A stretch of DNA of 64,000 nt from Saturnia japonica (taxonomy: Eukaryota > Arthropoda > Insecta > Lepidoptera > Saturniidae): positions 7,378,001-7,442,000 of the forward strand of contig CM065322.1 in the NCBI GenBank assembly GCA_033032175.1. Reading direction: 5' to 3'. This document shows, one piece after another, positions 56,072 through 64,000 of the stretch (positions within the stretch are counted from its first letter, which is position 1; each line of letters opens with the position of its first letter). Under the pieces are notes generated by a model. That model did not search any database, was not told the origin of the DNA, and saw only the letters and a program-made list of their open reading frames with translations. A program made the translations under genes and the position numbers.

Positions 56072-56479
56072 GGTAAACTTATTAGTACATAATCTGACTT
56101 ACGATTAATTTGGTATAAAGCGGGTAGGACAATGATTAATTTTATATAAAGCGGGTAGGACTACGATTATTTTGATATAAAACCGGGTAGGTCAAGCCTT
56201 GATGATTTAGCTCGAATCGTAGGTGTAGGGATTCAGTTAGTTCGCGACTTATTTGCGTACGCGACGACCGCCCGAGCCGAGGTCCGGCCACTCTGGCGCC
56301 CTCGTGCGAGTCGTCCTTATAACTTTCGTGGCTGAGTGCTCTCCGCGCTCGCCCCCAAGTCCGGTGAAGCTGTAAAAGCCGCAGCGGCTTCAGGGCCCCT
56401 AAGGCTAACAGTGTAGTCAGTTCTAAAAAAAAAAAAAAAAAAAAAACCTTGAACTACACAAGACCCACAAGTTTTAACA
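56072..56479 (+). repeat. 5' LTR of a Ty3/gypsy element, interrupted
   Basis: It begins (G)GTAAACTTATTAGTACATA, matching the 3' LTR at 59363, and ends ACCCACAAGTTTTAACA, as does the 3' LTR at 59590. The first 120 bp are nearly identical to the 3' LTR and include three imperfect direct repeats of GATTA...TATAAAGCGGGTAGGA. The middle is replaced by a retroposon with A22. Directly after the LTR, TCTCAGAAGTGGGATAG is the probable primer-binding region. Confidence 0.8.
56195..56450 (+). mobile_element. Retroposon (LINE-related) copy 3 with A22 tail, nested in the 5' LTR
   Basis: From GATTTAGCTCGAATCG through TTCAGTTAGTTCGCGACTTA, CCACTCTGGCGCC and GAAGCTGTAAAAGCCGCAGC to GGCTAACAGTGTAGTCAGTT and an A22 run (56427-56448), this is the reverse complement of the blocks at 30200-30380 and 45150-45300. 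The poly(A) gives its sense as plus. About 80 bp of LTR sequence present in the 3' copy is missing here. Confidence 0.7.
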
Positions 56480-56504
56480 TCTCAGAAGTGGGATAGTGTT
56501 CAAA

Positions 56505-56935
56505 ATGTCTGGACCATACGTAAACGGCTTGGGGCAGCGTAAACGCAAAAATAGCGAGTCAAGTTCGTCGGAAGATGAAAATAGTGAGTTTTTTTTCTCT
56601 AACGACGTGCGTACGGAGAACTTGCGCAAAAGACGGCACGTTGCAACCAGTGACGCTGAAGTAATTCAGAAGTTCAGACCAGAAGATATGAACATCATTG
56701 GGTGGCTTCACAAAATAGACCAGCTAGGCGACATCTACGGATGGGATCAAACCGACCGAACATTTATTATGCAATTACGGCTACGAGGTTTTGCCCGAGA
56801 ATGGTACGATGACCTTGATAATTACAACCTCACTTGGGGCGAATGGAAGGAAATGCTGATGGTTGCATTTCCGCGATCGACTGACTACGTCAACAAGTTG
56901 GAACGCATGTTGGCTAGGAAGAAAGTACTTCTAGG
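56505..56935 (+). pseudogene. Ty3/gypsy gag remnant
   Basis: ATG at 56505 opens MSGPYVNGLGQRKRKN, then an acidic Ser-rich stretch, IGWLHKIDQLGDIYGWDQTD, LRLRGFAREWYDDL and WGEWKEMLMVAFPR. This is the capsid-like gag pattern (...A--WY---...W-E----L--AFPR) of gypsy-type retrotransposons. The end of gag, including any zinc knuckle, and the protease are gone: the frame passes directly into the RT tail at about 56936. Confidence 0.8.
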
Positions 56936-57045
56936 CCACGAAATATCAGCTGGTACAATACAACCGAGCCAGGCTAAAATAAAATGTGTTGCAGAATATA
57001 ACCGACCTCGAAATGTACATCAGATTAGACAATTTATCGGTTTAT
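56936..57045 (+). pseudogene. Ty3/gypsy reverse-transcriptase tail, fused to gag by deletion
   Basis: VLLGHEISAGTIQPSQAKIK then PRNVHQIRQFIGL is the connection region just after the RT catalytic domain (LG-EIS--GI-P---K---I--...P-P-----R-FLGL). It follows gag in frame, so an internal deletion removed the protease and all RT catalytic motifs. The sequence is cut at GL by the LINE insertion and continues at about 57822. Confidence 0.8.
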
Positions 57046-57820
57046 TATATATTCTTTATTGCAAAGAAAAAAAGTACAAATGGAGGACTTAATGCTAAAA
57101 AGCATTCATTGCCAGTCTTCCAAGGGAGCAAGGGAAAGGTATATGCAAGGTGTGCATAATGTTAAGTAAAAAAAAAGACAGTTGGATATTGATAGGAAGC
57201 GAATTCCACAGTCGTGCTGCTGTAACGGCGAAGGATTGGTCGCGGAAATTAGTATGACTTGGTATACTGAGAATTAAAGAATCAGAAGACCTCAGCTGTC
57301 TATTATGCGTATCCGCGAGAGATTGAAAAAGTGTTTTTAAATATTTAGGGGATTTGGGATTATTAAGTACGGAGAAAAGTAGACAAAGTATTCTTATATT
57401 CCTACGTTGCTGAATAGGTAGCCATTTCAACCTGGCTCGGTATTCAGAAACATGATCAAACTTCCGAAGACGGAAGATGAAACAGATACAGTTATTGAGT
57501 AGGTCCCGTAAGATTCAGACCAAGAAAGTAAACTTGAGGTCCTTGTTTAAATTATTGATTATAGGAAGATTCTTTATTTCGCAATGCAGATACAATTGCA
57601 GGTCATCAGCATAGAGATGGTAGTGGGATTGTAAAATAGGCGTAAGTAAGTTTATAAAAATAGAAAAAAGTAACGGAGAAAGAATGCCGCCTTGGGGAAC
57701 GCCAGCTTCTAGAGCACACCAATCGGATTCGCCATCATAGACGCGAACAGCCTGGTGACGATCTCGGAGATAAGAAGAAAACCATTCCAGTGCTAAGGAA
57801 TTCAGTGTTTTAACATCGTA
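57043..57820 (-). mobile_element. CR1-like LINE, 5'-truncated, inserted in gypsy pol
   Basis: Minus-strand translation from 57820: LNSLALEWFSSYLRDRHQAV, GVPQGGILSPLLFSIFIN (GVPQG at about 57691-57705), LYADDLQLYLH (catalytic YADD at about 57602-57613), a stop, then LKWLPIQQRRNIRILCL and ending GRLAMNAF. Motifs and the LWNSLP tail place it in the CR1/L2-like group. The 3' end at 57043-57092 holds AATAAAGAATAT. The RT is truncated and broken by at least one stop, so it is inactive. Confidence 0.8.
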
Positions 57821-57821
57821 T

Positions 57822-58015
57822 TTCAGAAAGTTTGTTCAAAATTTTGCACAAATAGCCCGTCCTCTTACCCTACTTACAAAAAAGGATGTAAGATGGCATT
57901 GGGGCACTGACCCTTACATCCTAAGAGAATTCGTATCGAACCCTTAAGCAGCGGTTGATTGAAAGACCTGTATTAGGCATTTACAACTGCAACGCAAATA
58001 CTTTTTAGGAAAACC
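57822..58015 (+). pseudogene. Ty3/gypsy RNase H remnant
   Basis: YFRKFVQNFAQIARPLTLLT then KKDVRWHWGTDP continues the gypsy pol protein interrupted at 57045, and LKQRLIERPVLGIYNCNAN follows after a shift. The order matches the start of the RNase H region (YFRKFV--YA-IA-PLT-LL-K...F---K--L---PVL). The catalytic RNase H core is missing. Confidence 0.75.
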
Positions 58016-58039
58016 GTAGCTGGTGAGCGTTTTATTCCA

Positions 58040-58693
58040 AAACTTGCAAAATACGGCCTACTACGGAACCTTCACGATCAAATAGGCCATCCCGGGTTCG
58101 AAAAATGTGAACGATCTATTCGGGTTTGAGGGAATGACGAGATTCATAAGAAAATATGTAAACAGTTGTTTGCAATGTGCATTTAACAAAGGCAATTATG
58201 GTAGGTTGGAGGGTGAACTACATCCCATTAACAAACCGGCCATACCTATGCATACGTTGCACGTTGACCATTTAGGTCCTTTTGCTAAAACCCGTAGAAG
58301 GAATACTTATGTTCTCGTATTGATAGACGCTTTTACCAAATTTGTGTTCGCCCGACCTGCTAAAAATTGTAGTTCACTAGAGACTATTCGATTACTAAAA
58401 GAGATTGAATATCAGGGGAAAAGCTAAAACAATTCGATTAAAAACATAAACGGTGTATTAGGTACACTGTAGGTCAATTAGTTCTCTGGAAAGGAGGTGT
58501 AGCTAGAGATGCCGTGACTGGTGTTACTAAAAAACTTAACGGGTTATACACGGGCCCCTACATCTCAAGTATAAAGGGTATGAAGGGCTATAGGAAGTTT
58601 AGTGCAGTAGTTCGCGGAGAGAGCCTTCGACCTTACAAACCGACTCTATCTGAAGATGATAGTTCAGGGCGTGACCGAGAAGAGACGATTTAA
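58040..58693 (+). pseudogene. Ty3/gypsy integrase remnant with GPF/Y-like end
   Basis: LLRNLHDQIGHPGFEK and FIRKYVNSCLQCAFNKGNYG supply the H..H and C..C of the zinc-binding domain. LHVDHLGPFAKTRRRNTYVL then VLIDAFTKFVFARPAKNC carries the first two acidic residues of the DDE core. After a gap, LVLWKGGVARD and KLNGLYTGPYISSIKGMKGY match the C-terminal GPF/Y module. The frame ends at TAA 58691-58693. The last Glu of the DDE triad is missing through deletion. Confidence 0.8.
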
Positions 58694-58805
58694 TTGATCT
58701 TCTCGAAAGCTAATTGTTACAAATGTGTGGTTCTTATCGCTGATTCCGAGACGATTTAATTGATCTTCTTAAAAGCTAATTGTTACAAATGTGTGGTTCT
58801 TATTT
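58682..58805 (+). repeat. 66-bp tandem duplication at the end of pol
   Basis: GAGACGATTTAATTGATCTT and GCTAATTGTTACAAATGTGT then GGTTCTTAT occur twice, starting at 58682 and 58748. The pol stop codon lies inside the first copy. The copies differ at only a few positions, so the duplication is recent relative to the decay of the element. Confidence 0.8.
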
Positions 58806-58920
58806 TTGTATCGCTGTTTCTACTCTTTAGTTCACAGTTCACATGAATCATAAATGTATCTAATTGAGGTATAACATCTTTTGTAATTCACACTTAATTA
58901 TTACAATTATTCAAGTCGTG

Positions 58921-59140
58921 ATAAAGTCTGTATACGTAAATAAATAAAATAAAAGACGGCTGTGTGATCAAGTCTTTCTGGGTGATCAAGTCTATGTAGG
59001 TAAATAAAGACTGTGTGATCAAGTCTATGTAGGTGAATAAAGACGGCTGTGTGATCAATTCTGTATAAATAAAGACGGCCGAGTGATCAAGTCTGTATAA
59101 ATAAAGACGGCCGAGTGATCAAGTCTATTTGTAATAACCA
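58921..59140 (+). repeat. Minisatellite with AATAAAGACGG and TGTGATCAAGTCT units
   Basis: Units of about 32-37 bp repeat (TGTGATCAAGTCTATGTAGG then AATAAAGACGG) at least five times. Each has the palindrome TGATCA and, in most, AATAAA. It lies in the 3' untranslated region of the gypsy element, upstream of the 3' LTR. Confidence 0.8.
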
Positions 59141-59362
59141 CCGCGTGATTGGGCTTTACATTTATCCAGAATTTTTAAAATCCACATTCGCAGGACGCGG
59201 CCTATACAGGATGGCCGAATGTTAGCAAGTAACACATAAGCGCCCAGAGATTGTGATTTATAATAATTACTCGCAGTGTTATCCTAGTTATTTACCTATA
59301 CCTTATTATTATACATATAATTCATAATTAATAATTTAGTTAATCATCATATAAATTGATAT

Positions 59363-59590
59363 TGTAAACTTATTAGTACATAATCTGACTTACGATTAAT
59401 TTGGTATAAAGCGGGTAGGACAATGATTAATTTTATATAAAGCGGGTAGGACTACGATTATTTTGATATAAAAGCGGGTAGGTCAAGCCTTGATGAGAAA
59501 GTAACCTCTTAGACAACGATACTCTGTCTGAATAAACCACGAATATTAAACTATTAGACTATTATTCCACAAGACCCACAAGTTTTAACA
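59363..59590 (+). repeat. 3' LTR of the Ty3/gypsy element, 228 bp
   Basis: It runs TGTAAACTTATTAGTACATA to CCCACAAGTTTTAACA, with TG...CA termini. It contains three direct repeats ending GCGGGTAGG (59411-59419, 59443-59451 and about 59475-59483), and AATAAACCACGAATATTAAA near the end. The matching 5' LTR at 56072-56479 is longer because of an inserted retroposon. No target duplication flanks the pair. Confidence 0.85.
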
Positions 59591-59609
59591 TTTCTTAATA
59601 ACGTTCTTG

Positions 59610-59845
59610 ACTGTAGTTTGCTTGTAGATTCGCTGCTTGCTGTTGCTGGTATTGTGGTGTTTCTCGGACTGATCGTAGTCTGCCGCCCTCTCCGCTATAT
59701 TTAACCTCGCCCTTTGCCTCGCAACCGGTCGTGCGATGGATTCCGTGCGGGGCGTCGCTCAGCCAATGAGCCCTGTGTGCGGCAGTACCATGAGTCACCA
59801 TGCCAGATGTTCCGAGTCTGGCATGGTTCATCCTTACAACTAGTG
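59610..59845 (-). promoter_or_regulatory. GC-rich block with TATA box and initiator; possible solo LTR
   Basis: On the minus strand TTAAATATAGCGG (TATA, complement of about 59694-59702) lies about 30 bp upstream of ACGATCAGTCCGAG (initiator TCAGT, complement of 59668-59672), a textbook core-promoter spacing. The block may begin TGTAAGGATG at 59838, and just inside that it has a perfect 11-bp hairpin (59797-59807 with 59817-59827). LTRs often look like this, but no second end or target duplication was seen. The 78-codon frame over it is probably read-through of GC-rich DNA. Confidence 0.45.
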
Positions 59846-60075
59846 AAATTTATACATTTAAACTTCAACTAGCTATATTCTTATTCTAATCGTTTTAAAA
59901 TACACATATTCACACATATTCCGTTCATATTATTATATCTATTCCTAACACGTATTTATAAACCTTATTCCTAACACGTATTATTTCATTTATTTGTTCA
60001 TTCTATACTATTAGACTATCGTTATTCGCTCGCCCCGCTCGCTGTCCGCAACACTAGACTTAACACTTAAAAGCA

Positions 60076-60302
60076 ATGATGGCTCAGTTGGTAGCGTGTA
60101 AGTGTTGATGAAACCATTGCATGGTAGTAGGGTTTTTTCTATTGGCAGCTGTCTAGTTAAACCACCCTCAAGTTGCAAATCTGTCGCCAAACACCAATAA
60201 GTGCGTTCCGGCAGCTGCACTTGAAAGCCAGTCTTCGTCTATCTTGAACCACATCGTCACTTAAGATCAGGTGAGATTGTGGCCACAACAATAAACCAAT
60301 AA
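60076..60302 (+). repeat. SINE with tRNA-like head, copy 3 (best copy)
   Basis: It starts GATGGCTCAGTTGGTAGCGT, close to a tRNA A-box/D-arm (TGGCNNAGTTGGTAGCG). It continues GTTGATGAAACCATTGCATG, CACCCTCAAGTTGCAAATCT, GTCGCCAAACACCAATAAGT, CGGCAGCTGCACTTGAAAGC, and ends ATCAGGTGAGATTGTGGCCA. The other copies at 2301-2512, 35752-35945 and 40958-41182 share the later blocks. RNA polymerase III transcription would start from the tRNA-like head. Confidence 0.7.
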
Positions 60303-60309
60303 CGTAAAA

Positions 60310-62595
60310 AAAAATACAAAACACGTAACTAACAAAACTGTACATCCACTCAATTGGTCGAAGCCGGCGCGGTGGTTCCTTACTTTTTATTTACGAAGAT
60401 TCGTTTGTTTAAATGTCCGCTTTTCTATGGAACACCAATCTTATAGCGTTAATGTAATTTATGATAAAGCGAGTCACTCGATAAGCTTTCTGCTACCACG
60501 ACAGCGCTATCGTTGGTCTGTTTAGAGTTGAGAACAGCACATTATTAATTAGTATAATAAAGACAATAACTTATTTGCAATTGGTAGAGAATACTGTTAC
60601 TCAGACAATTGTACCTACATTTTCTTGTATGTTTGTGTTTCGCTCCTCCCATTTAGGATCGGAGTCTTCTACAGCTAAAACTGTTGTGAACAAAATGCAT
60701 TGCCCTCTTCTTTTTTTACCATTATTTGTTTATTCCATGTTTTCTTCCTCATATACAATGTTTTTATATATTTTACTGTATTTAATTTCATCTTTTAATT
60801 CATGCATTTTTAAGTAAATTGCTGTAACAATTTTAATTATCACAAACTATTGTCGGTGTAAAAATAATAGCTTACAAATTGAACTAATAAGCCAGCGAAA
60901 GTAAATCACAGTTGTAATGTAAATTTGGGAGATATGAAGACTGACCGCCGCGAGTATGTCACTTCTTATTATCTGTGAATGTGCTTTCATTACCTGCACC
61001 GCGGGTATGTACTCAGAAATATAATCTTCATTATTTATTTTCTTAAAATGTAAAATATTGTAATATAATGTTCATTTAAATTTATTTAACTTCAATAAAA
61101 TGGTATTCTCAAAGACCTATTGTAATTATGATTATTTGTAGCCTGTATTGTAATAGATACTTCTTGGAAAAGGTATTTCATTTCTACTTTCATTTTTTCC
61201 GATACTTGGCGTTCATGATTCGCTGCTCCATTAATATTTTAAAATCACTTTGCAATCTCTGACCAAGACTCCAATTAAGAATTTCACAAGAGCAAAACGA
61301 TAACGGAAATAGCTAAATATCGGCTTCAAAATGGCAAATTCAGATTATGTGTCAGCCATATGAAAGCGCTTCTAGTAACCACTAACACCTAAAAAAATTA
61401 CATTTTTACTTTCTTTGTAAAATTCTGAATAGTAGTAAAGCAGGATCCACTATATAGCCCACTCCCGCACGATACAGAGGTTGCAGGGCTCCTAAGGCTT
61501 TCTTTTGAACCCATACCTGTACAGTTCACGAAATAATGTTAGCTTTCATTTCGTAGAGAGATTGCACGAGAATAGAAAGGTAATATAGCGATGACTATTG
61601 ATTGAAATTGCCAAGAATTTGAATAATTATATTCTCGTGCATTATTGTGTTCCATAATACCAGGGATATTACGAATATGAGATTTCGAACCTGGGTATTG
61701 ATATCTTAAGATTAATTTAGTCGTTTTCAGTTACGGTTTCGATTTCGGCTACGGATATAAAAGTATTTATGGTATCCGTTAGTTTCGGATAATTTCAGTT
61801 ACAGGTTTTAATTTTTGAAAGAATTGTATTTAGAAGGAAAATAGGTTTTATTTGAACATTCGTAGATGAACTTTATTTCATATATATAATTTGAGTGATT
61901 TTCTCAGACACATTTTTTAAATGGTGTAGCTAAAAATCATATTTATTAATAAAGGTACGATTAAGTTATTTTTATTAACAAAATAGACGTTAGTATCTAT
62001 ATGAGGACACAAAATAATATATACAAAACACCTTAGAATTTATAATATAAAATATTTTACTTCATATATTCTAAGTTTGGTGGTGCGTCCAGAATCCAGT
62101 TTTCTGAACATTTTCATCGTTTAAACGAAACTTCAGTAGTTTATTTGAAATAAATTATTTGCCTAGGATTCTACGTCAATTTTTATATCTGGTAGTATTT
62201 TCATTTTCATGTGCACTAATGCCATAATTAAACTTATATACACAAGAAGTTCTGTCCGTGAGGAATTGAAAATGTTGGTGTCAGTAATGAAATAAGTAAT
62301 TCCGATTCGTGGAAGAACCTAAAAAGGCAACACTCTCTTCACTTGGTTAAGGTCGTCCCTTTCGCCTTGTGCTGATAGATGTGGGCATTCTTTTCGCATT
62401 TTCCTACCAAACCCGTAAGTATTGTTTTGTGGTGATATGACAAAAAAAATCTGCAGTTTTAGTATTCGTATCTATTTAAGGCATTTATGAATATAAAAAA
62501 AAATATTTAGATAAAATATCTATTTATAATGTTAAGGTTTCGTCATAAAGAATTAACGATGATAATATTACACAAACTATCATTTTTAATCGTAG
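60310..62595. other. AT-rich DNA, no supported gene
   Basis: An 80-codon frame at 60575-60817 ends in a hydrophobic AT-driven stretch and has no family motif. 61720-61800 has clustered TTTCGG/TTTCAGTTAC repeats. A less AT-rich patch (61450-61510) is unrecognised. Confidence 0.35.
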
Positions 62596-62601
62596 AGATA
62601 A

Positions 62602-62960
62602 TCTATACATATAAAATGCTTTGTCCTGAATGACTGACTGACGGATCAACACACAGCCTAAACCGCTGATCGTAGAGACCTGAAACTTGGAGGGTGTGTT
62701 CTTTGTATGACATAGACATTCGATAAGAAAGGATTTTCTGAAACTCTACCCTTAAAGAGGATAAAATGGGGGCAAAGTTTGTATGGGTCAACGTGATTCC
62801 TTGATCCAATCTACTACAAATTTTGCATAAACCTTTATTAATAAAATTGATGGAAGACGTGTTTCGTATTTTATTGAAATTCATCCCCTAATGGGGTTAA
62901 AAATGGGTAGAAAGTTATTATGTCGGTGATTTGCTTCGAAGTTGATATCAATACTCCTTA
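62602..62960 (+). mobile_element. Helitron-like repeat, CTGACTGAC type, 5' part
   Basis: It starts TCTATACATATAAAATGCTT after A (62601), then TGTCCTGAATGACTGACTGA, AAACCGCTGATCGTAGAGAC and CTGAAACTTGGAGGGTGTGT. The CTGACTGAC region is shared with 9930-10242 and 5666-5875. The 3' hairpin and CTAG are missing. A 93-codon minus frame across it is not a gene. Confidence 0.65.
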
Positions 62961-63046
62961 GTGCTTGTGATTTAAATTACATTTTATTTTGACACATGTT
63001 TGAGAACTCAATCCGATTTTATTCAAAAAAGGTTGAGCACACTTAA

Positions 63047-63240
63047 TCCATACTAATATTATAAATCCGAAAGTAACTTCGTCTATCTGTCTGTCTATTT
63101 GTTACGTTTTCACGTCTAAACCGCTGAGCCAATTTTTATAAATTTTGGTATAGAGATAGATTGGACCTTGGGAAAGGACATAGGGTACTTTTTGTAGCGA
63201 AAATAAAACTTTAAGGGTATAAAATAGGAAATGAAAGTAA
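63047..63240 (+). mobile_element. Helitron-like repeat, TCCATACTAATATTATAAAT type, truncated
   Basis: It starts TCCATACTAATATTATAAAT after A (63046), with CTATCTGTCTGTCTATTTGT, TTTCACGTCTAAACCGCTGA and GGGAAAGGACATAGGGTACT. This leader is very common in Lepidoptera. There is no 3' end. Confidence 0.7.
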
Positions 63241-63299
63241 ATAAGAGGGAAATACGTATACATCAACGCGCATGCGCGGATATGGTGAAATGACATCAG

Positions 63300-63385
63300 C
63301 TTCCACAACAACCTGGTTGTTGATTTATTTTGCGCATGTGAAATGAAATGATAGCATTGTCAACATCAACAAGCTTGTTGATTTA
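63300..63385. repeat. Two short palindromes, each followed by ATTTATT
   Basis: CAACAACC-T-GGTTGTTG (63306-63322) and ATCAACAAGCTTGTTGAT (63365-63382, a perfect 18-bp palindrome) lie 59 bp apart, and both run into GATTTATT. They may be tails of a repeat or paired protein-binding sites. Confidence 0.5.
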
Positions 63386-63466
63386 TTGACATTGTTAAAT
63401 GTTGTCATATTAAATGTATTGTATTTCTTATACTTACCTATGAAATGATAGTCCGTTTTGATATAA

Positions 63467-63972
63467 TCTGTTTTAATAAATCTGTAGTTCTGTCTGTACG
63501 TTTAATATTTTGCTAAAATTTACTTATAGGCATACTATATGAACGATACTGATCACGAATATGCCATTATATTTTATTTTTGTCTTAACCGATTTTGATG
63601 AAATTTTGTACTCAAGAAGTATAAGTAATTATTTATTAGATGGGCTAAAATAATTATCTGTATTACTTCTACAAATCGTATAAAAAGTTAAAAAAACATA
63701 ATTTTCATGAATTCTCAACTGATTCTGATCGATTTTTGTAGACGGGAAGCATACATAATATGGGAGGCTATAAGAAGAATTAGAAATCGTAGAATGGAAT
63801 AATAATGTTCAACCGATTTTGATGAAAATTGTACAAGGGAAATACACGCCATTCCTCAATTGATATGGCAGCATACGGATTGTCAACAATATGGTTAAAA
63901 ATAAAATTACGGGATGTGTAAATAACTACTGCTTAGTAACAAACGCGTGCGGAGCTGCGGGCACACTGCTAG
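63467..63972 (+). mobile_element. Non-autonomous Helitron, family C, full length (506 bp)
   Basis: It starts TCTGTTTTAATAAATCTGTA then GTTCTGTCTGT after A (63466). It ends GTGCGGAGCTGCGGGCACAC then TGCTAG before T (63973). The interior repeats an AACCGATTTTGATGAAATTT-type motif about three times. It is the only copy of this family here with both termini. Confidence 0.82.
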
Positions 63973-64000
63973 TAAGATATAAAACTCAAATACAGTGAAA

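Noticed and set aside
56505..57092. Single continuous gene from gag start to stop
   Set aside because: The frame joins gag to an RT tail through a deletion and ends inside a LINE insertion, so it is not one gene.
57095..57430. Stand-alone 111-codon minus-strand gene
   Set aside because: It is the C-terminal part of the CR1-like LINE that starts at 57820.
59595..59831. 78-codon minus-strand frame as a gene
   Set aside because: It spans a GC-rich block with TATA and initiator signals and is better read as LTR-like or promoter DNA.
1..64000. CRISPR array, bacterial operon or phage features
   Set aside because: No direct-repeat/spacer array, no ribosome-binding sites and no dense coding; composition and repeats are those of an insect nuclear genome.

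Overview
The window reads as nuclear DNA of a moth or butterfly (Lepidoptera). It is very AT-rich and gene-poor, and it is packed with repeat types I associate with lepidopteran genomes: short non-autonomous Helitrons (LEP1-like, starting TCTATACTAATAT and ending in a GC-rich hairpin plus CTAG), a SINE whose head reads TGGCTCAGTTGGTAGCG, the ACCGACTCC-AAAAAAAGG repeat, and decayed RTE, Jockey and CR1-type LINEs. No search was run, so the order-level assignment is recognition, not proof.

Host gene content is small. The best-supported piece is a first coding exon on the minus strand (14096-14157), with a GC3-rich start MATYAQFKHVELYKIG, a consensus GTAAG donor, and an upstream CpG-rich leader carrying an arthropod TCAGT initiator and a GCGCATGCGC (NRF-1-type) site. 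If real, the gene runs leftwards and bases 1-14095 are largely its first intron. Three weaker exon candidates are 47611-47676 (+), 49065-49108 (+) and 55165-55356 (-). No tRNA or rRNA gene and no CRISPR array was seen.

Layout: 0.5-0.9 kb, inverted tRNA-like pair. 2.3-5.4 kb, a SINE, a pogo-like MITE, an RTE remnant and a DDE transposase tail. 5.7-12.1 kb, Helitrons. 14.1-14.4 kb, exon and promoter. 15.4 kb, a Jockey tail. 17.6-19.2 kb, a LINE remnant beside a 1.37-kb palindromic element whose arms are nearly identical and whose loop holds a broken acidic reading frame. 21.3-24.5 kb, Helitrons, one carrying a LINE tail. 26.3-27.3 kb, a MITE rich in GCCAAT motifs and a head-to-head repeat pair. 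28.9-32.9 kb, a Helitron, LINE pieces, a complete but dead mariner and another Helitron. 34.4-44 kb, more Helitrons, SINEs and LINE tails. 45.2 kb, a retroposon. 51-53.3 kb, a dead Jockey element with nested Helitrons. 55.6-59.6 kb, a tandem-repeat array abutting a Ty3/gypsy element that has an internal deletion and a CR1-like insertion. 59.6-59.85 kb, a GC-rich block with a correctly spaced TATA box and initiator on the minus strand, possibly a solo LTR. 60-64 kb, a SINE and further Helitrons.

The mobile elements are almost all inactive: stops, frameshifts and truncations are visible in every transposase or reverse-transcriptase remnant. The most unusual structure is the long palindrome at 17.8-19.2 kb.
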